Below, one piece after another: positions 25,314-54,445 of a DNA stretch of 64,000 nt. The stretch covers positions 1,153,501 through 1,217,500 of the forward strand of contig JAWNZC010000321.1 in the NCBI GenBank assembly GCA_035771165.1, in the 5' to 3' direction. A model generated the notes under the pieces. It searched no databases. It saw only the letters and a list, made by a program, of their open reading frames with translations, and was not told where the DNA came from. A program made the position numbers and the translations under genes. The DNA is from Paragorgia papillata. Its lineage: Eukaryota > Cnidaria > Anthozoa > Scleralcyonacea > Coralliidae. Positions within the stretch are counted from its first letter, which is position 1. Each line of letters opens with the position of its first letter.

Positions 25314-25978
25314 GGTGGCTCCATACAGTTTCTTGAAAAATGGAAAATACAAGTTTGAGAGTCCAAAACACGTGATTAAACAATTCGGAAAAAGAATAAA
25401 ACTAAATGTTATGCATAGTTAAACATTCTGACAATAAAAAACTGCTACCAAATAAATAGCAACAGTTGTTGCTATGGCAACAATGACGTTTCAAAATGGC
25501 TGCCAATTACCCTTCAAACTAATTTAATTCGAAAAAAGCTTTGGTGACCCCCCGTTTTTTTTTCTTGAAGTATGAATAATCAATAGGCCGATTTAAAAAA
25601 AAATTCTGTAGAACGAAATTCTTAAAAAATTAACAAACATGATTTTTCCGGGGAAAAAATTATTCGTTGTACAGAATTTTTTTTAAATCGGCCTATTGAT
25701 TACTCGTACTTCAAAAAAAGTTTTAATGAAAAAAAATATGGGGGGTCACCAAAGTTTTTTTCGAATTAAATTAGTTTGAAGGGTAATTGGCAGCCATTTT
25801 GAAACGTCATTGTTGCCATAGCAACAACTGTTGCTATTTATTTGGTAACAGTTTTTGATTGTCAGACTGTTTAACTATGCATAACATTTAGTTTTATTCT
25901 TTTTCCGAATTAAACAATCACGTGTTTTGGACTCTCAAACTTTTATTTTCCAGTTTCAAGAAACTGTGTGGAGCCACC
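25314..25978. mobile_element. TTAA-flanked foldback MITE, 665 bp
   Basis: Arms of about 300 bp start GGTGGCTCCATACAGTTTC on the left and GGTGGCTCCACACAGTTTC (reverse complement) on the right, with TTAA at 25310-25313 and 25979-25982. The centre is a second inverted segment (CAGAATTTTTTTTAAATCGG). A short copy lies at 10838-11063. It sits inside an outer repeat carrying GGCGTC/AAACGTC blocks. Confidence 0.85.
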
Positions 25979-26630
25979 TTAAACGTCTCAGACGGCTTAA
26001 ACGTCTAGCCGTATAAATACGAGGAATAAAACAGACGAATCAGAATTTAACATCCTCTGGGAAATTGGCCATTGCACTATTAACTATTCTGTGTTAGTCG
26101 GTCACCACATGATTTTTCAATATTTTCTCGTTAAAAGTGAATTTTGGTCTCCTTGTCGTTTTAGCCAACGCAGATCTGAAAAGAATGCCGTGTATCTAAA
26201 TAACCACTAAAAAGTATAAAACAAGCGCCGTGTGGTTTTGTGCGATTACTATTCAAGATTGAATAGTTAAACGCCATGATTTATTTTTTTTATTATTTTT
26301 TTTATGATTCATGAATTTATCTGGAGTGTGTGTATATTCGTTAACTCGTAAAAAAACAAGAAAAGTTTGAAATGAATACTCATCCAATTTATATTTTCAC
26401 GATCAGCAATTATTTGTCCTTTTTGACTGGAATTTGAGATACATCCGCTAAAATTCGTCGCCACTAATCAATCTCCTGAAACATACCCTCATCATCTAAT
26501 GTAACCTTAATTAACAGACTTTTTAAACGTCTGGGACGGTAAAAACGTCTATAGTATAAAGACGAGACGCACTAAAGTAGGACGCACTTAGCCAAAAACT
26601 GCAAAACCATGGTATTAATGCAGTCATTTG

Positions 26631-26824
26631 CAACTCACTTTTCACCCAAATCTTCCGAAGTTCGTTGGGAATTTCGTAGTTCGTTTTGAACTAAGCATTT
26701 GATTGGTTGTTTGGTTCCTAGCAGCCAATCAAATGCGTAGTTCAAAACGAACTTTGAACTTCCATCCCAACGAACTTGCGAACTTCGGAACGAACTTCCG
26801 AAGATTTTGGTGAAAAGTGAGTTG
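26631..26824. mobile_element. Palindromic MITE (CAACTCACTTTTCACC ends)
   Basis: CAACTCACTTTTCACCCAAA is matched by CCAACTCACTTTTCACC on the reverse of the right end. The inner arms contain GAAGTTCGTTGGGA and CAATCAAATGCGTAG inversions, forming a hairpin of about 190 bp. Confidence 0.72.
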
Positions 26825-27204
26825 GTTTTCCTTTCCTTTTTGCTATTTCATTGTTTGTTATACAGTATGTGCGTATACGGATATATTTTACGCACGATAT
26901 TCAACGCGCACAGACCCGGTTACGCTGCTCATAAAGTTAATGCGCTATTTTACTATTTTAAAATAAGTAAAGCAATTTTGTCATGTTTATGGCTGAGCCA
27001 AGACTATGACTCACTGGTACGTACAGACTAGTGAAATGCGTAGTAATTTGAAACTCGCTGTGTGTTCGTAACCAGTGACCGGGGAGACAGTTGGAATTTT
27101 TGGAATCCGTCTGGAGTAACTCCAAATCACTCTCAAAACACGGGAAATGCGTTTTTAGACGTCCAAAATTTTCCCTAAAAAAGTAGACCACACCTTACTG
27201 GCAA

Positions 27205-27340
27205 TGGTCAGATTTTTATCTGGATCCGCCCCTGGATAGGGGTGTAGTAATCGGCCTATCGAGGTCCCCGGAGGGTTGTGGTTCGTTTCTAGGCCAGTTG
27301 ACAATTAACGATAATCACGAATTCTAGATCAGAGGATATG
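27205..27340. repeat. hAT end fragment and possible SINE-like stretch
   Basis: GGATCCGCCCCTG at about 27221-27233 matches the hAT right end seen at 57796-57808. The following GGTTGTGGTTCGTTTCTAGG could be a weak Pol III B box. No partner end was found. Confidence 0.3.
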
Positions 27341-27385
27341 CTGATGAGGGACAGAGAAGTCCCCAGCTGGGATTTAGGATAAACC

Positions 27386-27799
27386 TAGCCTGCGTAGCTG
27401 GCGGTTTTTAATAAGGGGTTGGGGTCTTGGTGAAGAAGCGGGTGAGGGCGAAGAAGCGGCAAGCGAGAAAAAGCGGGCGGGCGGAAGAGCGGACGGGCGG
27501 AAGAGCGGGAGCTGGAAAAACCGCCTGCCTCAAAACCTGGTGTTTTTGACTATCAACGATTAAAGGCCTCGCGTGAGCCAAAATCGTTTGATCACCGTGA
27601 TGACAGCTATCGACAACAGCTTAAAATACTAACCAATCAGTATTTTCCGTTCACCAGTGGACGGGTAATTCAAAAACACCAGGTTTTGTGGCAGGCGGTA
27701 TTTCCAGCTCCCGCTCTTCCGCCCGCGCGCTCTTCCGCCCGCTTTTTCTCCCTCGTCCGCGAGACCCCAACCCCTTAAAACCGCCAGCTACGCAGGCTA
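27386..27799. mobile_element. GC-rich Mutator-like MITE with exact 9-bp duplication
   Basis: The ends TAGCCTGCGTAGCTGGCGG (left) and TAGCCTGCGTAGCTGGCGG (right, reverse complement) are identical over at least 19 bp. GGATAAACC is duplicated exactly at 27377-27385 and 27800-27808. Inner arms repeat GCGGGCGGAAGAGCG and AACCTGGTGTTTTTGA. It lies just upstream of UNC50-B and could supply or disturb promoter sequence there. Confidence 0.85.
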
Positions 27800-28011
27800 G
27801 GATAAACCTCAATGATACTTTCTGACGTCACAGAGGTCACTCGTCACCAGACCTCGTGAATTGTCACGGTTTAAATTCATAAATAGTTACCAGACCTCCT
27901 TGACCGCGGTGACATGTCAAACAATTTATAGCAATGCTTTGGCAGTTTGGCTACATTTTGCAGTGAAAATGTTTTCTTTTATTCTATGATCATAATATAA
28001 CCTTGGTCAAC

Positions 28012-39172
<11,161 letters not shown>

Positions 39173-39765
39173 CACCAACATACAGTGATATACAAGATAT
39201 GATGCAAGACTGAAGTTATGTTGCATGCATCTAATGTAGATTAACATGCAGTAACTATAGTGCAGTTGGACAACTTTTATACATCTGAGGGTGGAATCAA
39301 AGAAAATTTATTAGATTTTAAAGTACGAGTAGAAATACATAGACTCGAAACAGAATAATTCAATCAAATTATTGTTAAGAAATAGAATAACTGCAAACAA
39401 AAATGCGGTATTCTTTTTATTATTAAATTCAAATACACAGAAATCAAATTGTTGACATATTTATTGATATTAAACGTTGGATCTCTGAGTAATAGCTGCG
39501 TGAATTAACAAATTTGTCAACATAATTTCTTTGGTGCTACCCCCAGTGTTTATGATGATTGTAATTAATGAATAAAAAAAGACAATAAGGATTCAGTTTA
39601 GAACTAAAATCTTATAAATGAACATGGAATACTGCACCATGCATGTAACTCAGTGGAATATTTCGTTTCCTGTAAAGAGCGTGCAAGGTAAAAATATTGC
39701 AACAGTTGTAGTTGTACGTGTGAGAGGGCGTCAACACATAGCTATATAATACAGTCGAACTCCAA
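39173..39765. other. UNC50-B 3' untranslated region and flank
   Basis: The sequence is AT-rich with no further coding. AATAAA at about 39568 is a plausible polyadenylation signal. Minisatellite begins shortly after. Confidence 0.4.
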
Positions 39766-39767
39766 TT

Positions 39768-42045
39768 AAGCAAACATCTCTCTTAAGCAGACACCTCTCT
39801 TAAGCGGACACCTCTCTTAAGCAGACACCTCTCTTAAGCGGACACCTCTCTTAAGCGGACACCTCTCTTAAGCGGACACCTCTCTTAAACGGACACCTCT
39901 CTTAAGCAGACACCTCTCTTAAGCGGACACCTCTCTTAAGCGGACACCTCTCTTAAGCAGACACCTCTCTTAAGCGGACACCTCTCTTCAGCGGACACCT
40001 CTCTTCAGCGGACACCTCTCTTAAGCGGACACCTCTCTTAAACGGACACCTCTCTTAAGCGGACACCTCTCTTAAGCAGACACCTCTCTTAAACGGACAC
40101 CTCTCTTAAGCAGACACCTCTCTTCAACGGACACCTCTCTTAAGCAGACACCTCTCTTAAGCGGACACCTCTCTTAAGCGGACACCTCTCTTCAGCGGAC
40201 ACCTCTCTTAAACGGACACCTCTCTTAAGCAGACACCTCTCTTCAACGGACACCTCTCTTAAGCAGACACCTCTCTTCAACGGACACCTCTCTTAAGCAG
40301 ACATCTCTCTTCAGCGGACACCTCTCTTAAGCGGATACCTCTCTTAAACGGACACCTCTCTTAAGCGGACACCTCTCTTAAGCAGACACCTCTCTTAAAC
40401 GGACACCTCTCTTAAGCAGACACCTCTCTTCAACGGACACCTCTCTTAAGCAGACACCTCTCTTAAGCGGACACCTCTCTTCAGCGGACACCTCTCTTAA
40501 GCGGACACCTCTCTTAAACGGACACCTCTCTTAAGCAGACACCTCTCTTAAGCGGATACCTCTCTTAAACGGACACCTCTCTTAAGCAGACACCTCTCTT
40601 AAGCGGATACCTCTCTTAAACGGACACCTCTCTTAAGCAGACACCTCTCTTAAGCGGACACCTCTCTTAAGCAGACACCTCTCTTAAGCGGACACCTCTC
40701 TTAAGCGGACACCTCTCTTAAGCGGACACCTCTCTTAAACGGACACCTCTCTTAAGCAGACACCTCTCTTAAGCGGACACCTCTCTTAAGCGGACACCTC
40801 TCTTAAGCAGACACCTCTCTTAAGCGGACACCTCTCTTCAGCGGACACCTCTCTTAAGCGGACACCTCTCTTAAACGGACACCTCTCTTAAGCGGACACC
40901 TCTCTTAAGCAGACACCTCTCTTAAACGGACACCTCTCTTAAGCAGACACCTCTCTTCAACGGACACCTCTCTTAAGCAGACACCTCTCTTAAGCGGACA
41001 CCTCTCTTAAGCGGACACCTCTCTTCAGCGGACACCTCTCTTAAGCGGACACCTCTCTTAAACGGACACCTCTCTTAAGCGGACACCTCTCTTAAGCAGA
41101 CACCTCTCTTAAACGGACACCTCTCTTAAGCAGACACCTCTCTTCAACGGACACCTCTCTTAAGCAGACACCTCTCTTCAACGGACACCTCTCTTAAGCA
41201 GACACCTCTCTTCAGCGGACACCTCTCTTAAGCGGACACCTCTCTTAAACGGACACCTCTCTTAAGCGGACACCTCTCTTAAGCAGACACCTCTCTTAAA
41301 CGGACACCTCTCTTAAGCAGACACCTCTCTTCAACGGACACCTCTCTTAAGCGGACACCTCTCTTAAGCAGACACCTCTCTTAAGCGGACACCTCTCTTC
41401 AGCGGACACCTCTCTTCAGCGGACACCTCTCTTAAGCGGACACCTCTCTTAAACGGACACCTCTCTTAAGCGGACACCTCTCTTAAGCAGACACCTCTCT
41501 TAAACGGACACCTCTCTTAAGCAGACACCTCTCTTCAACGGACACCTCTCTTAAGCAGACACCTCTCTTAAGCGGACACCTCTCTTAAGCGGACACCTCT
41601 CTTCAGCGGACACCTCTCTTAAGCGGACACCTCTCTTAAACGGACACCTCTCTTAAGCGGACACCTCTCTTAAGCAGATACCTCTCTTAAACGGACACCT
41701 CTCTTAAGCAGACACCTCTCTTCAACGGACACCTCTCTTAAGCAGACACCTCTCTTAAGCGGACACCTCTCTTAAGCAGACACATCGCTTAAGCAGACAC
41801 ATCGCTTAAGCAGACACCCCTCTTAAGCAGACACCTCTCTTAAACGGACAATTTTCTCAAGCAGACACCTCTCTTAAGCAGACACCTCTCTTAAGCGGAC
41901 CCCTCTCTTAAGCGATGCGACATTTTTCTGAAGCAGACACCTCTCTTAATTAAGCAGACACCTCTCTCTCTAACGGACAGTTTTCTTAAGCGAACACCTC
42001 TCTTAAGCAAACAGTCTCTTAAGCAGACACCTCTCCTAAGCGGTT
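39768..42045. repeat. 17-bp minisatellite, ~120 units, higher-order structure
   Basis: The unit GACACCTCTCTTAAGCG runs continuously to about 41825, then degenerates to 42045. Variants differ mainly in AGCGG, AGCAG, AACGG, CAGCGG and CAACGG. A multi-unit block (AGCAG, AAACGG, AGCAG, CAACGG, AGCAG) recurs near 40076, 40380, 40910, 41098, 41284, 41475 and 41668, showing higher-order repeats from unequal exchange. Small islands continue at 42863-42990 and 44298-44490. It lies between UNC50-B and UBE2T. Confidence 0.95.
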
Positions 42046-42862
42046 ATCTGGAAAACGCGGACACGGACAGCGGACAGCGGACAATTAAAAAAATGGAAAA
42101 GGCGGACAAATGAAAAACGGAAAAAACGGACAATTAAAAAATGGAAAAGACGGACAATTAAAATTATTTATATTAAAAGTAATACCGTCAGAATTAAAAT
42201 ACATTCAAATTGAAAACAAAACTATTGGTAAAATCCTGTTATCTGAGTAAATATATTCAAAATTTATTTTAATTTGGTAATTTTTTATAGGTTTAAGTGT
42301 AGTTAATGAGAACCACATTGGAGTTTTAGTCGTGTAAAGTTGATGATCGACGGAGAGGTAAAGGGGAATTTGAATAAAAAGCGCAATTAGCCTCCGGCTA
42401 TGTTGCGTAGAAAGGTGACGCGGACAACGCTGTTGGACATGCAGTGTAAAAATATTGCTTAAGAACCATGTAAAAACACCAGAAGAAGGATTGAAGAATA
42501 AAAGATATGTAACGTATAGTATTGTGCAATCAGGATCTTAGAACACGTAAAAGTAGTAAAATTCCCCTTTACCTCTCCGTCGTTCATGAACTTTACACGA
42601 CTAAAACTCCAATGTGGTTTCATTAACTACACTTAAACCTATAAAAAAAATTTTGTATACGTGTTAATTTGTTTCACAATTTGATCTACTTAATCAATAC
42701 AATGATCGCATTTCGATCAAAAAATAGCTTACGTAGTACTTCGGCCGAGTATTGGTGTCTACGAAAAACACCAGCACAGTGAAAGGTTTCCGGTATATAT
42801 GTGTCCGTCTTTTCCGTTTTTTAATTGTCCTGTTTCCGCTGTCCGTGTCCCCGTTTTCCGGC
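42046..42862. mobile_element. Foldback element interrupting the minisatellite
   Basis: Outer arms: GGAAAACGCGGACACGGACA at the left and, reversed, GGAAAACGGGGACACGGACA at the right (near 42860). Both are followed inward by GGACAATTAAAAAA. An inner element (42285-42645) has arms of about 85 bp (TAGGTTTAAGTGTAGTTAAT, TTTTAGTCGTGTAAAG, CTCTCCGTCG). Minisatellite units lie on both sides; CTCCTAAGC and CTCTTAAGC next to the ends could be a 9-bp duplication. Confidence 0.6.
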
Positions 42863-42990
42863 CTCTTAAGCAAACACCTCTCTTCAGCAAACACCTCTCT
42901 TAAGCAAACATCTCTCTTAAGCAAACACCTCTCTTCAGCAAACACCTCTCTTCAGCAAACATCTCTCTTCAGCAAACACCTAGCTCTCTT
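42863..42990. repeat. 17-bp minisatellite island right of the foldback
   Basis: Seven or eight units of AGCAAACACCTCTCTTCAG type, the same family as 39768-42045 but with an AAACACC variant. Confidence 0.85.
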
Positions 42991-43002
42991 AAAGGCGGAT
43001 TT

Positions 43003-43158
43003 CCAGTCATCGCAGGAACTGGCTCGCAGATCGCGGCAAGTTCTTGCATTTAATCAAAAAGAACTCGCAGTGCTTATTTTTTCGCTCTGAGTTATTTTTA
43101 ATTAGATTCAAGTACTCGCTGCGAGCCTCTTTCAGCGATGACTGGAAAACGGGATTAA
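43003..43158. mobile_element. Small MITE (TTTCCAGTCATCGC ends)
   Basis: GGCGGATTTCCAGTCATCGC at the left is inverted at the right as GCGATGACTGGAAAACGGG. AACTGGCTCGCAG/CTGCGAGCC inside is also inverted. Confidence 0.65.
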
Positions 43159-43198
43159 AGCAGTCACCTCTTTCAAGGTCTTCGTATAAGTTTTTCAG

Positions 43199-43848
43199 GG
43201 TCATTTCTGTAGAGCGCTCTCAATTCGTCAGAATTTATACCACAAAAATAAAATAGATATCGTTAGAAAGCTATTAATTTGTAGAATACAATGTTGTCTG
43301 GTTTCGCGATAAACACAAACCGTTACTGATAGTTGTGAATTTTTTAATTTAAACCAGAGGGCTTCACTCGGGGTGACTCGAGTAAAAAGCGTTTTATTTT
43401 GTTCAAAATCTTTTTTTGTAGTTTGATTCCGAGATAAATTTCCAGCAAAACGGTGTCAGCGGTTTTTTATATGTCGAGTTTTGCCTATTTTATTGACGAC
43501 CAAAGTTAAAAATGCTGTTTTTCGACCAACATTCGGACAAAATAAGTCATAAATTCGAAACCAGGCAATAAATAAAAAAACGCTGATACCGTTTTGCTGG
43601 ACGAAGTATCTCGGAATCGAACTGCGAAAATTTGTTTTGAACAAAATGAAACGCTTTTTACTTAAGTCGCCCCGAGTGAAGCCCTCTGGTTTTAATTGAA
43701 AAATTCACAACTATTAACCGTTCGTGTTTATCGCGAAACCAAAGACACCATTGTATTCTACAAATTCATAGCTTTCTAACAATATCTATTTTATTTTTGT
43801 GGCATAAATTCTGACGAGTTGAGAGCGCTTAACAGAAATGACCCTGCA
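43199..43848. mobile_element. Long foldback element, ~650 bp
   Basis: Arms of about 260 bp begin GGGTCATTTCTGT and are mirrored by ACAGAAATGACCC. They share AGAGCGCTCTCAA, TTTATACCACAAAAATAAAA-like sequence, TTTCGCGATAAACAC and GGCTTCACTCGG. The centre is about 130 bp. There is no coding frame; the transcript would fold into a long hairpin. Confidence 0.8.
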
Positions 43849-45183
43849 AACGGCTGTGGGAACCGGGGGGCTAAAGCCCCCCAATTTTGTAAAAGTGGAA
43901 AAAAGCCCCCCCCTGCCTTTGCGCCGAAGGTAAGGGTGATTATACGTTGAATATTCATACATCTTCGATATACAGCATTTTGAAAATTCCATATCACTGC
44001 AGGGTGACAATCGTAAGAAAAATCGTGATCGTGTGATATAGCTCAAGACATTTCATAAAGTACTCCCGTATTAGCATTTGATGACTGCTGACCAGAAGTA
44101 TTATGAATGAGCCATATCGAAATGTTTCTCAAAGTTTGAAGCTGAGCCAAGAATTAAGAAAGGCCGAAAAAAATGAAGAAAAATGAAAAAATTGTTGTGG
44201 GCGGTAAAGGTTTTATAACGTTTAGGATTCTGTAAAATCTACCCCCAAAATGCAGGAAATGCCATTTCAGAGACTCTAGATTTCAAAATTTCCTGTTTTA
44301 AGCAGACGCCTCTTTTATGCAGACGCCTCGGTTTTGTGAATAAGATGTAGTTATAATGTTGATGAATATATAAATTTGCAAAGTATGCGCTATATGGCCT
44401 TAGGCCAAAATGCGCATCTTGCTAACCGAGAGGCTTCTGCTTAAGGTGCTCCCTTAAAGCGAACACCTCTCCTAAGAGAACACCCATATTGCGAGTATTT
44501 AGAGTATGTGTTCCTCCAACATGGCTGCCCGGGGGGATACTCTCGTATATAAGGGATACAGGTATATGCTGCCCTATAGGGTATGGTTTTTGAGCTCCAT
44601 GGTCTGGGATAGAGTATACAATTAATTGTCCATTTTGGTCTGGAATAGGGTGCATATTTTGGTATGGGGTATGCATGGATGCCGGTGTGATACCAGTGTA
44701 GTGGTATATATGATACCAGTATACCGGATAGGGTGTTGATTTATTTTTAGTTAAGACCTGAGATAGGGCCGGTATGAAAAACCGCCATTTTAGGTCTGGG
44801 ATAGAGGTAGCCTGGTAACCACTAATCTCATTCTCGCGTCATCAGGGCTAAATCCACTTATGACGATTGCAATTTCACTCATAGCCACTAAAAACGCGCG
44901 AATATTCAACCAATAGCAGAAAGCAGAAGTCTTTAGTGGTCACCTGGCCCATATTCTTTGATTGGGCCAGGGTACCAGGCTAGGATAGAGGATGCCAGAG
45001 TTCCCGGAAGAGCTCGCCCTGATTTTTCCCGCGCTGCCGAATATAAAGTGCAAGATCGGCGCCAGGCGGTGGCCAGAATGAACGCGGGCTCTGGATACCG
45101 ATTACAACCAAACTGAAACCGAAAGCGCTGCAGTCTTGTCTTGCTCGCCATTTTTCTTGGATAATTCTTTCATTACGACAAGG
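43849..45183. other. UBE2T upstream region with element fragments
   Basis: A hAT subterminal fragment (AAATGCAGGAAATGCCATTT) lies at 44247-44285. Degenerate 17-bp units follow at 44298-44330 and 44440-44490. CTGGGATAGAG/GGTATGG repeats run at about 44560-44830. The last 180 bp before the UBE2T start is GC-richer (GATCGGCGCCAGGCGGTGGC) and is the likely promoter. Confidence 0.4.
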
Positions 45184-51439
<6,256 letters not shown>

Positions 51440-51463
51440 AATATTTTTTATACCAGTATTATT

Positions 51464-51563
51464 AACCCCATTCCTGCATGCTTAGACAAATTTTCTTTCA
51501 AGTAAATTATCAACTGTCTACCAGAGCAAATCTATAACAGGCTGTCTAGGCAGGAATTAGTTA
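51464..51563. mobile_element. Short MITE (CCATTCCTGC ends)
   Basis: AACCCCATTCCTGC with TTAGACA is answered by TGTCTAGGCAGGAATTAGTT, about 100 bp just after UBE2T. Similar in design to 11380-11490. Confidence 0.5.
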
Positions 51564-51668
51564 ATATATGATATTATCGTACAGTAGTTGTTTTCTTCAA
51601 CAATAAACAAGACGAATGTAATTCCGAATAAGCCAGTATGGGAAATCCTACTGCGTAGGCGAGATTAA

Positions 51669-51828
51669 GCCAGTTTTCCACTGGAACTAGGTGGATTTTT
51701 CCCCGCGCGAATCGACTGTTTTGTTAGAATTAAATAGATTTTTAATTAGTTCCAGTTCAGAGTTTAAAAAACAAAAGAAAAAAATTGTCGCATTGCGCGA
51801 AAAAGGTCGCCCATAGTGGAAAACCGGC
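51669..51828. mobile_element. TTAA-flanked MITE, 160 bp
   Basis: GCCAGTTTTCCACT and the reverse complement of AGTGGAAAACCGGC are inverted ends. TTAA lies at 51665-51668 and 51829-51832. Confidence 0.65.
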
Positions 51829-51832
51829 TTAA

Positions 51833-52479
51833 AACTTTCTTCATTCATGGACTATCTTTCAAAATTTCTAAACTTTGACCTTTGGTTAGGATAAGGTTTG
51901 TTTATTGATTGACCCCAACGATAATCAAAGTCTTTTCGAACAATGCTATATATTTGGCCGTTTATAATACTGTAGTGTCCGTTGGTGTAGAGGTTTCACA
52001 GTAGTAAATATTCGTCTTTAACTGTCTTCTTCAGATTAAAATGTAACATTAGTTTTGTGAACGTCAACAATAACATAATTTTTAACACGGTTTTCTCTGA
52101 CGAACAACTTTCGCTCGATTCTTTAGACGTCCTTCATGAGGATTTCAGCAGTATTAACATATTATATGGCACGGATTATACTTGCGGTAAATTCACGCGG
52201 CGGCGAGATTTTTCCGTAATGTTCGCGGGCATTATGAAAATTGTTAATGCCCTACGAATGGAAACAAACAAAAAAATCCTAATAAGAAACTTTTATTGCC
52301 GAAAAACGACGAAAATAAATGAAAAAAACAACGGCGAACATTATAGAAGTAAATTCTAGTATCCAGAGGCGAGAAAGAAACAGCAGAAAATAACGCTAGT
52401 TCGGTGTTTTGACGAAGTTAAAGGAGCGAAGACGAAGAAATACAAGATTGATTTTGAAATAAAAAGTGCCATATAATGA
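51833..52479. other. Intergenic, one unassigned open frame
   Basis: A 100-codon plus-strand frame (52057-52359) begins MNVNNNIIFNTVFSDEQLSL. It matches nothing I know and its codon pattern is AT-driven. I treat it as chance. Confidence 0.25.
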
Positions 52480-52630
52480 ACTACTTAATAACCTCGACCG
52501 TTCGGTCGTTATGTCAAAATATTAAACCTTGGCCTTGAACGTATTAACCTCGCTATCGCTCGGTCAATACAGCAAGACCTCGGTTTAATATTTTACCGTA
52601 AAGACCTCACTCTCGGTTATTAAGTAGTTA
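52480..52630. mobile_element. Palindromic MITE (AACTACTTAATAACC ends)
   Basis: AACTACTTAATAACCTCG is mirrored by GGTTATTAAGTAGTT. Inner arms carry CGTATTAACCTCGCTATCGC. Half of the same element is at 59747-59870. Confidence 0.75.
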
Positions 52631-53104
52631 TTATTTGTATTTCTGATATACACTGTCTACTGAGTAGTTAGCACATTACTTTTTGGTATTTTTATGATCT
52701 ATAATTTCGTTTGAAGTGGATTTAGCTACAGTCGGAAATTTACAATTAAGTCGTGTTTTATTAATCGACCTCTATTTATGTACATTGTATTCGGAGTTAC
52801 ATTTGCCTTGTTTATATACATTTATTATGTAGTTGTTTCTGTTAACCACCTGCAGAAATACTGTTGTGTGAATAATGCAATTTTGTTAAAAATTCACAAT
52901 GTACATATATATTGATAAAGTATAACAGACACGTTAAGTTTAAATTTACATGTAATTACATTTTCAATAAATTTTGATAAGAAAAAATGTCAAGTGGTAC
53001 TTTTTGTGTAAAAAATTTCTGGACAACAGTATAGTATAAGTCTTATATTAGTCATCTCTTTTACCAAATTAGGTTTAATTCATTGAATACATGCACAATT
53101 GAAT
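52631..53104. other. Intergenic, nothing recognised
   Basis: Plain AT-rich sequence. AATAAA-like words near 52968 have no linked coding sequence. Confidence 0.3.
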
Positions 53105-53290
53105 CAGAGGGCTCCGATAATATAGACCATAAAGAACTTCACTTTAAATATTCTTGTATTCTCATCTAAATTAGCCTTTCTAGCCTCGTTATGACTTATG
53201 AGCAAAAATTATTTTGTATTACAGACACGCAAACGAGGCCAGAAAGACTGATTAAGACGTACACAAAAGAATATTCAAAGTAATCGCTAT
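53105..53290. mobile_element. Diverged relative of the 23281-23460 MITE
   Basis: TAGCCTTTCTAGCCTCGTT and AACGAGGCCAGAAAGACTG are the arms. TAGACCATAAAG marks the left end. It is more decayed than the nested copy in the LINE. Confidence 0.6.
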
Positions 53291-53504
53291 TATGAAATTG
53301 GTGTATATGAGAACAGTTTATGTAGTGCAGTGACTGTATCTGACACATCTCATGCACACATATACAGTATAACCAACACATAACCACGCAGTATTATCGT
53401 ATATAACCAGGCAACAGAAGCTGTCTTGGCACCGTACTGTCAATACCTCTTGCTATATTATCTGGGTAGACTCGTGCCCCTGTACTTCTAAATTGCTTAT
53501 TTTA

Positions 53505-53715
53505 ACCCTTTAACACTTCGAGAACTGGACCTCTCCCTGTGCTGAATAAAATCGTCTGGCGTTAACCAGAATAAACCTTAAAGACTCGTCGTCAGGCTTC
53601 AAAGTGTTAACTCCCACCATGTCGGAAGGTCTTCCCTTGACGAGTAAAATCGTCTGCCGTTAGAGTAAAAAATAAAAAGCGCCAAATGGCATCGATGAGA
53701 GTGAAAGGGTTAAAA
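53505..53715. mobile_element. MITE with AACCCTTTAACACTTCGA ends
   Basis: AACCCTTTAACACT at the left faces AGTGAAAGGGTT at the right. AAAATCGTCTG is repeated inside, as are CTTTAACACTT/AAAGTGTTAA words. Confidence 0.5.
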
Positions 53716-54159
53716 CCAACTGCAGACAAAGACAATACGACAATCTAGTTTCAGTTCATTATCTGAACAATAATATCAAAATAATAACTTTGAAACGAGT
53801 ACTGTAATTAAAAAATAGACAAACTGACAAACTTTTTTATTGAATTCCTGTGATATTTTAGAATAATCGGCATTAGACTGTAAGCCGGTTTTACTACAAA
53901 ATCACAAATTACATTATAGTTTAACAATTTTTGCTTGGTCCTGCAAAATACTTGGGAATTTCTTATAAGAACCCGATACCCTGATTTTATGTTACACACC
54001 AATTAAATAAGAACCTAACTCAGCATGGCGTGGTAAAATGTAAGTTGGCGCGTGTTTACTATACTCGTGTGCATGATTAAGCCAAATTGCATTTGCCTAT
54101 TTGCTTGACATTGCAATTTAAAATAACTTGTATACACGACTTGAAATAACAGTGTTATC

Positions 54160-54400
54160 ACTAGTTTTAGATCCGTGCCAATCATGCAGTATCTAAGTAA
54201 CTGGGATGTCGTACTTGTGGTTTTGAAACTTGCATGGACTAAATTTGAAAAGAATTGGTTTAGTTTAGATGCAAACTAATCTTAATATTGATTCATATCT
54301 CCTCTTGCGGCCAAGGAAAGAATTTCGTGACAAGAGTAGCCGAGTTAGCCCGGTTCTAGTCTACTCGCAGGCTAGCCCGGTTCATGTAAATAGCCCCTAC
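54160..54400. mobile_element. Copy of the GGCTAGCCCGG MITE
   Basis: GTGGTTTTGAAACTTGCATG, AAGAATTGGTTTAGTTTAGA and GCTAGCCCGGTTCATGTAAA match 34337-34569. The left end is poorly preserved. Confidence 0.65.
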
Positions 54401-54445
54401 GATTGTATGTTATCACGTGACAGGATGGACACCATTCAAGCATTG

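Noticed and set aside
39768..42045. CRISPR-like regular repeat array
   Set aside because: The 17-bp units are head to tail with no unique spacers, in an intron-bearing animal genome. It is a minisatellite.
42694..42945. LLKRDVCLREVFAEE-type repeat frame
   Set aside because: Translation of the 17-bp minisatellite island on the minus strand.
52057..52359. 100-codon plus-strand frame downstream of UBE2T
   Set aside because: No family resemblance, no paired splice sites and AT-driven composition.
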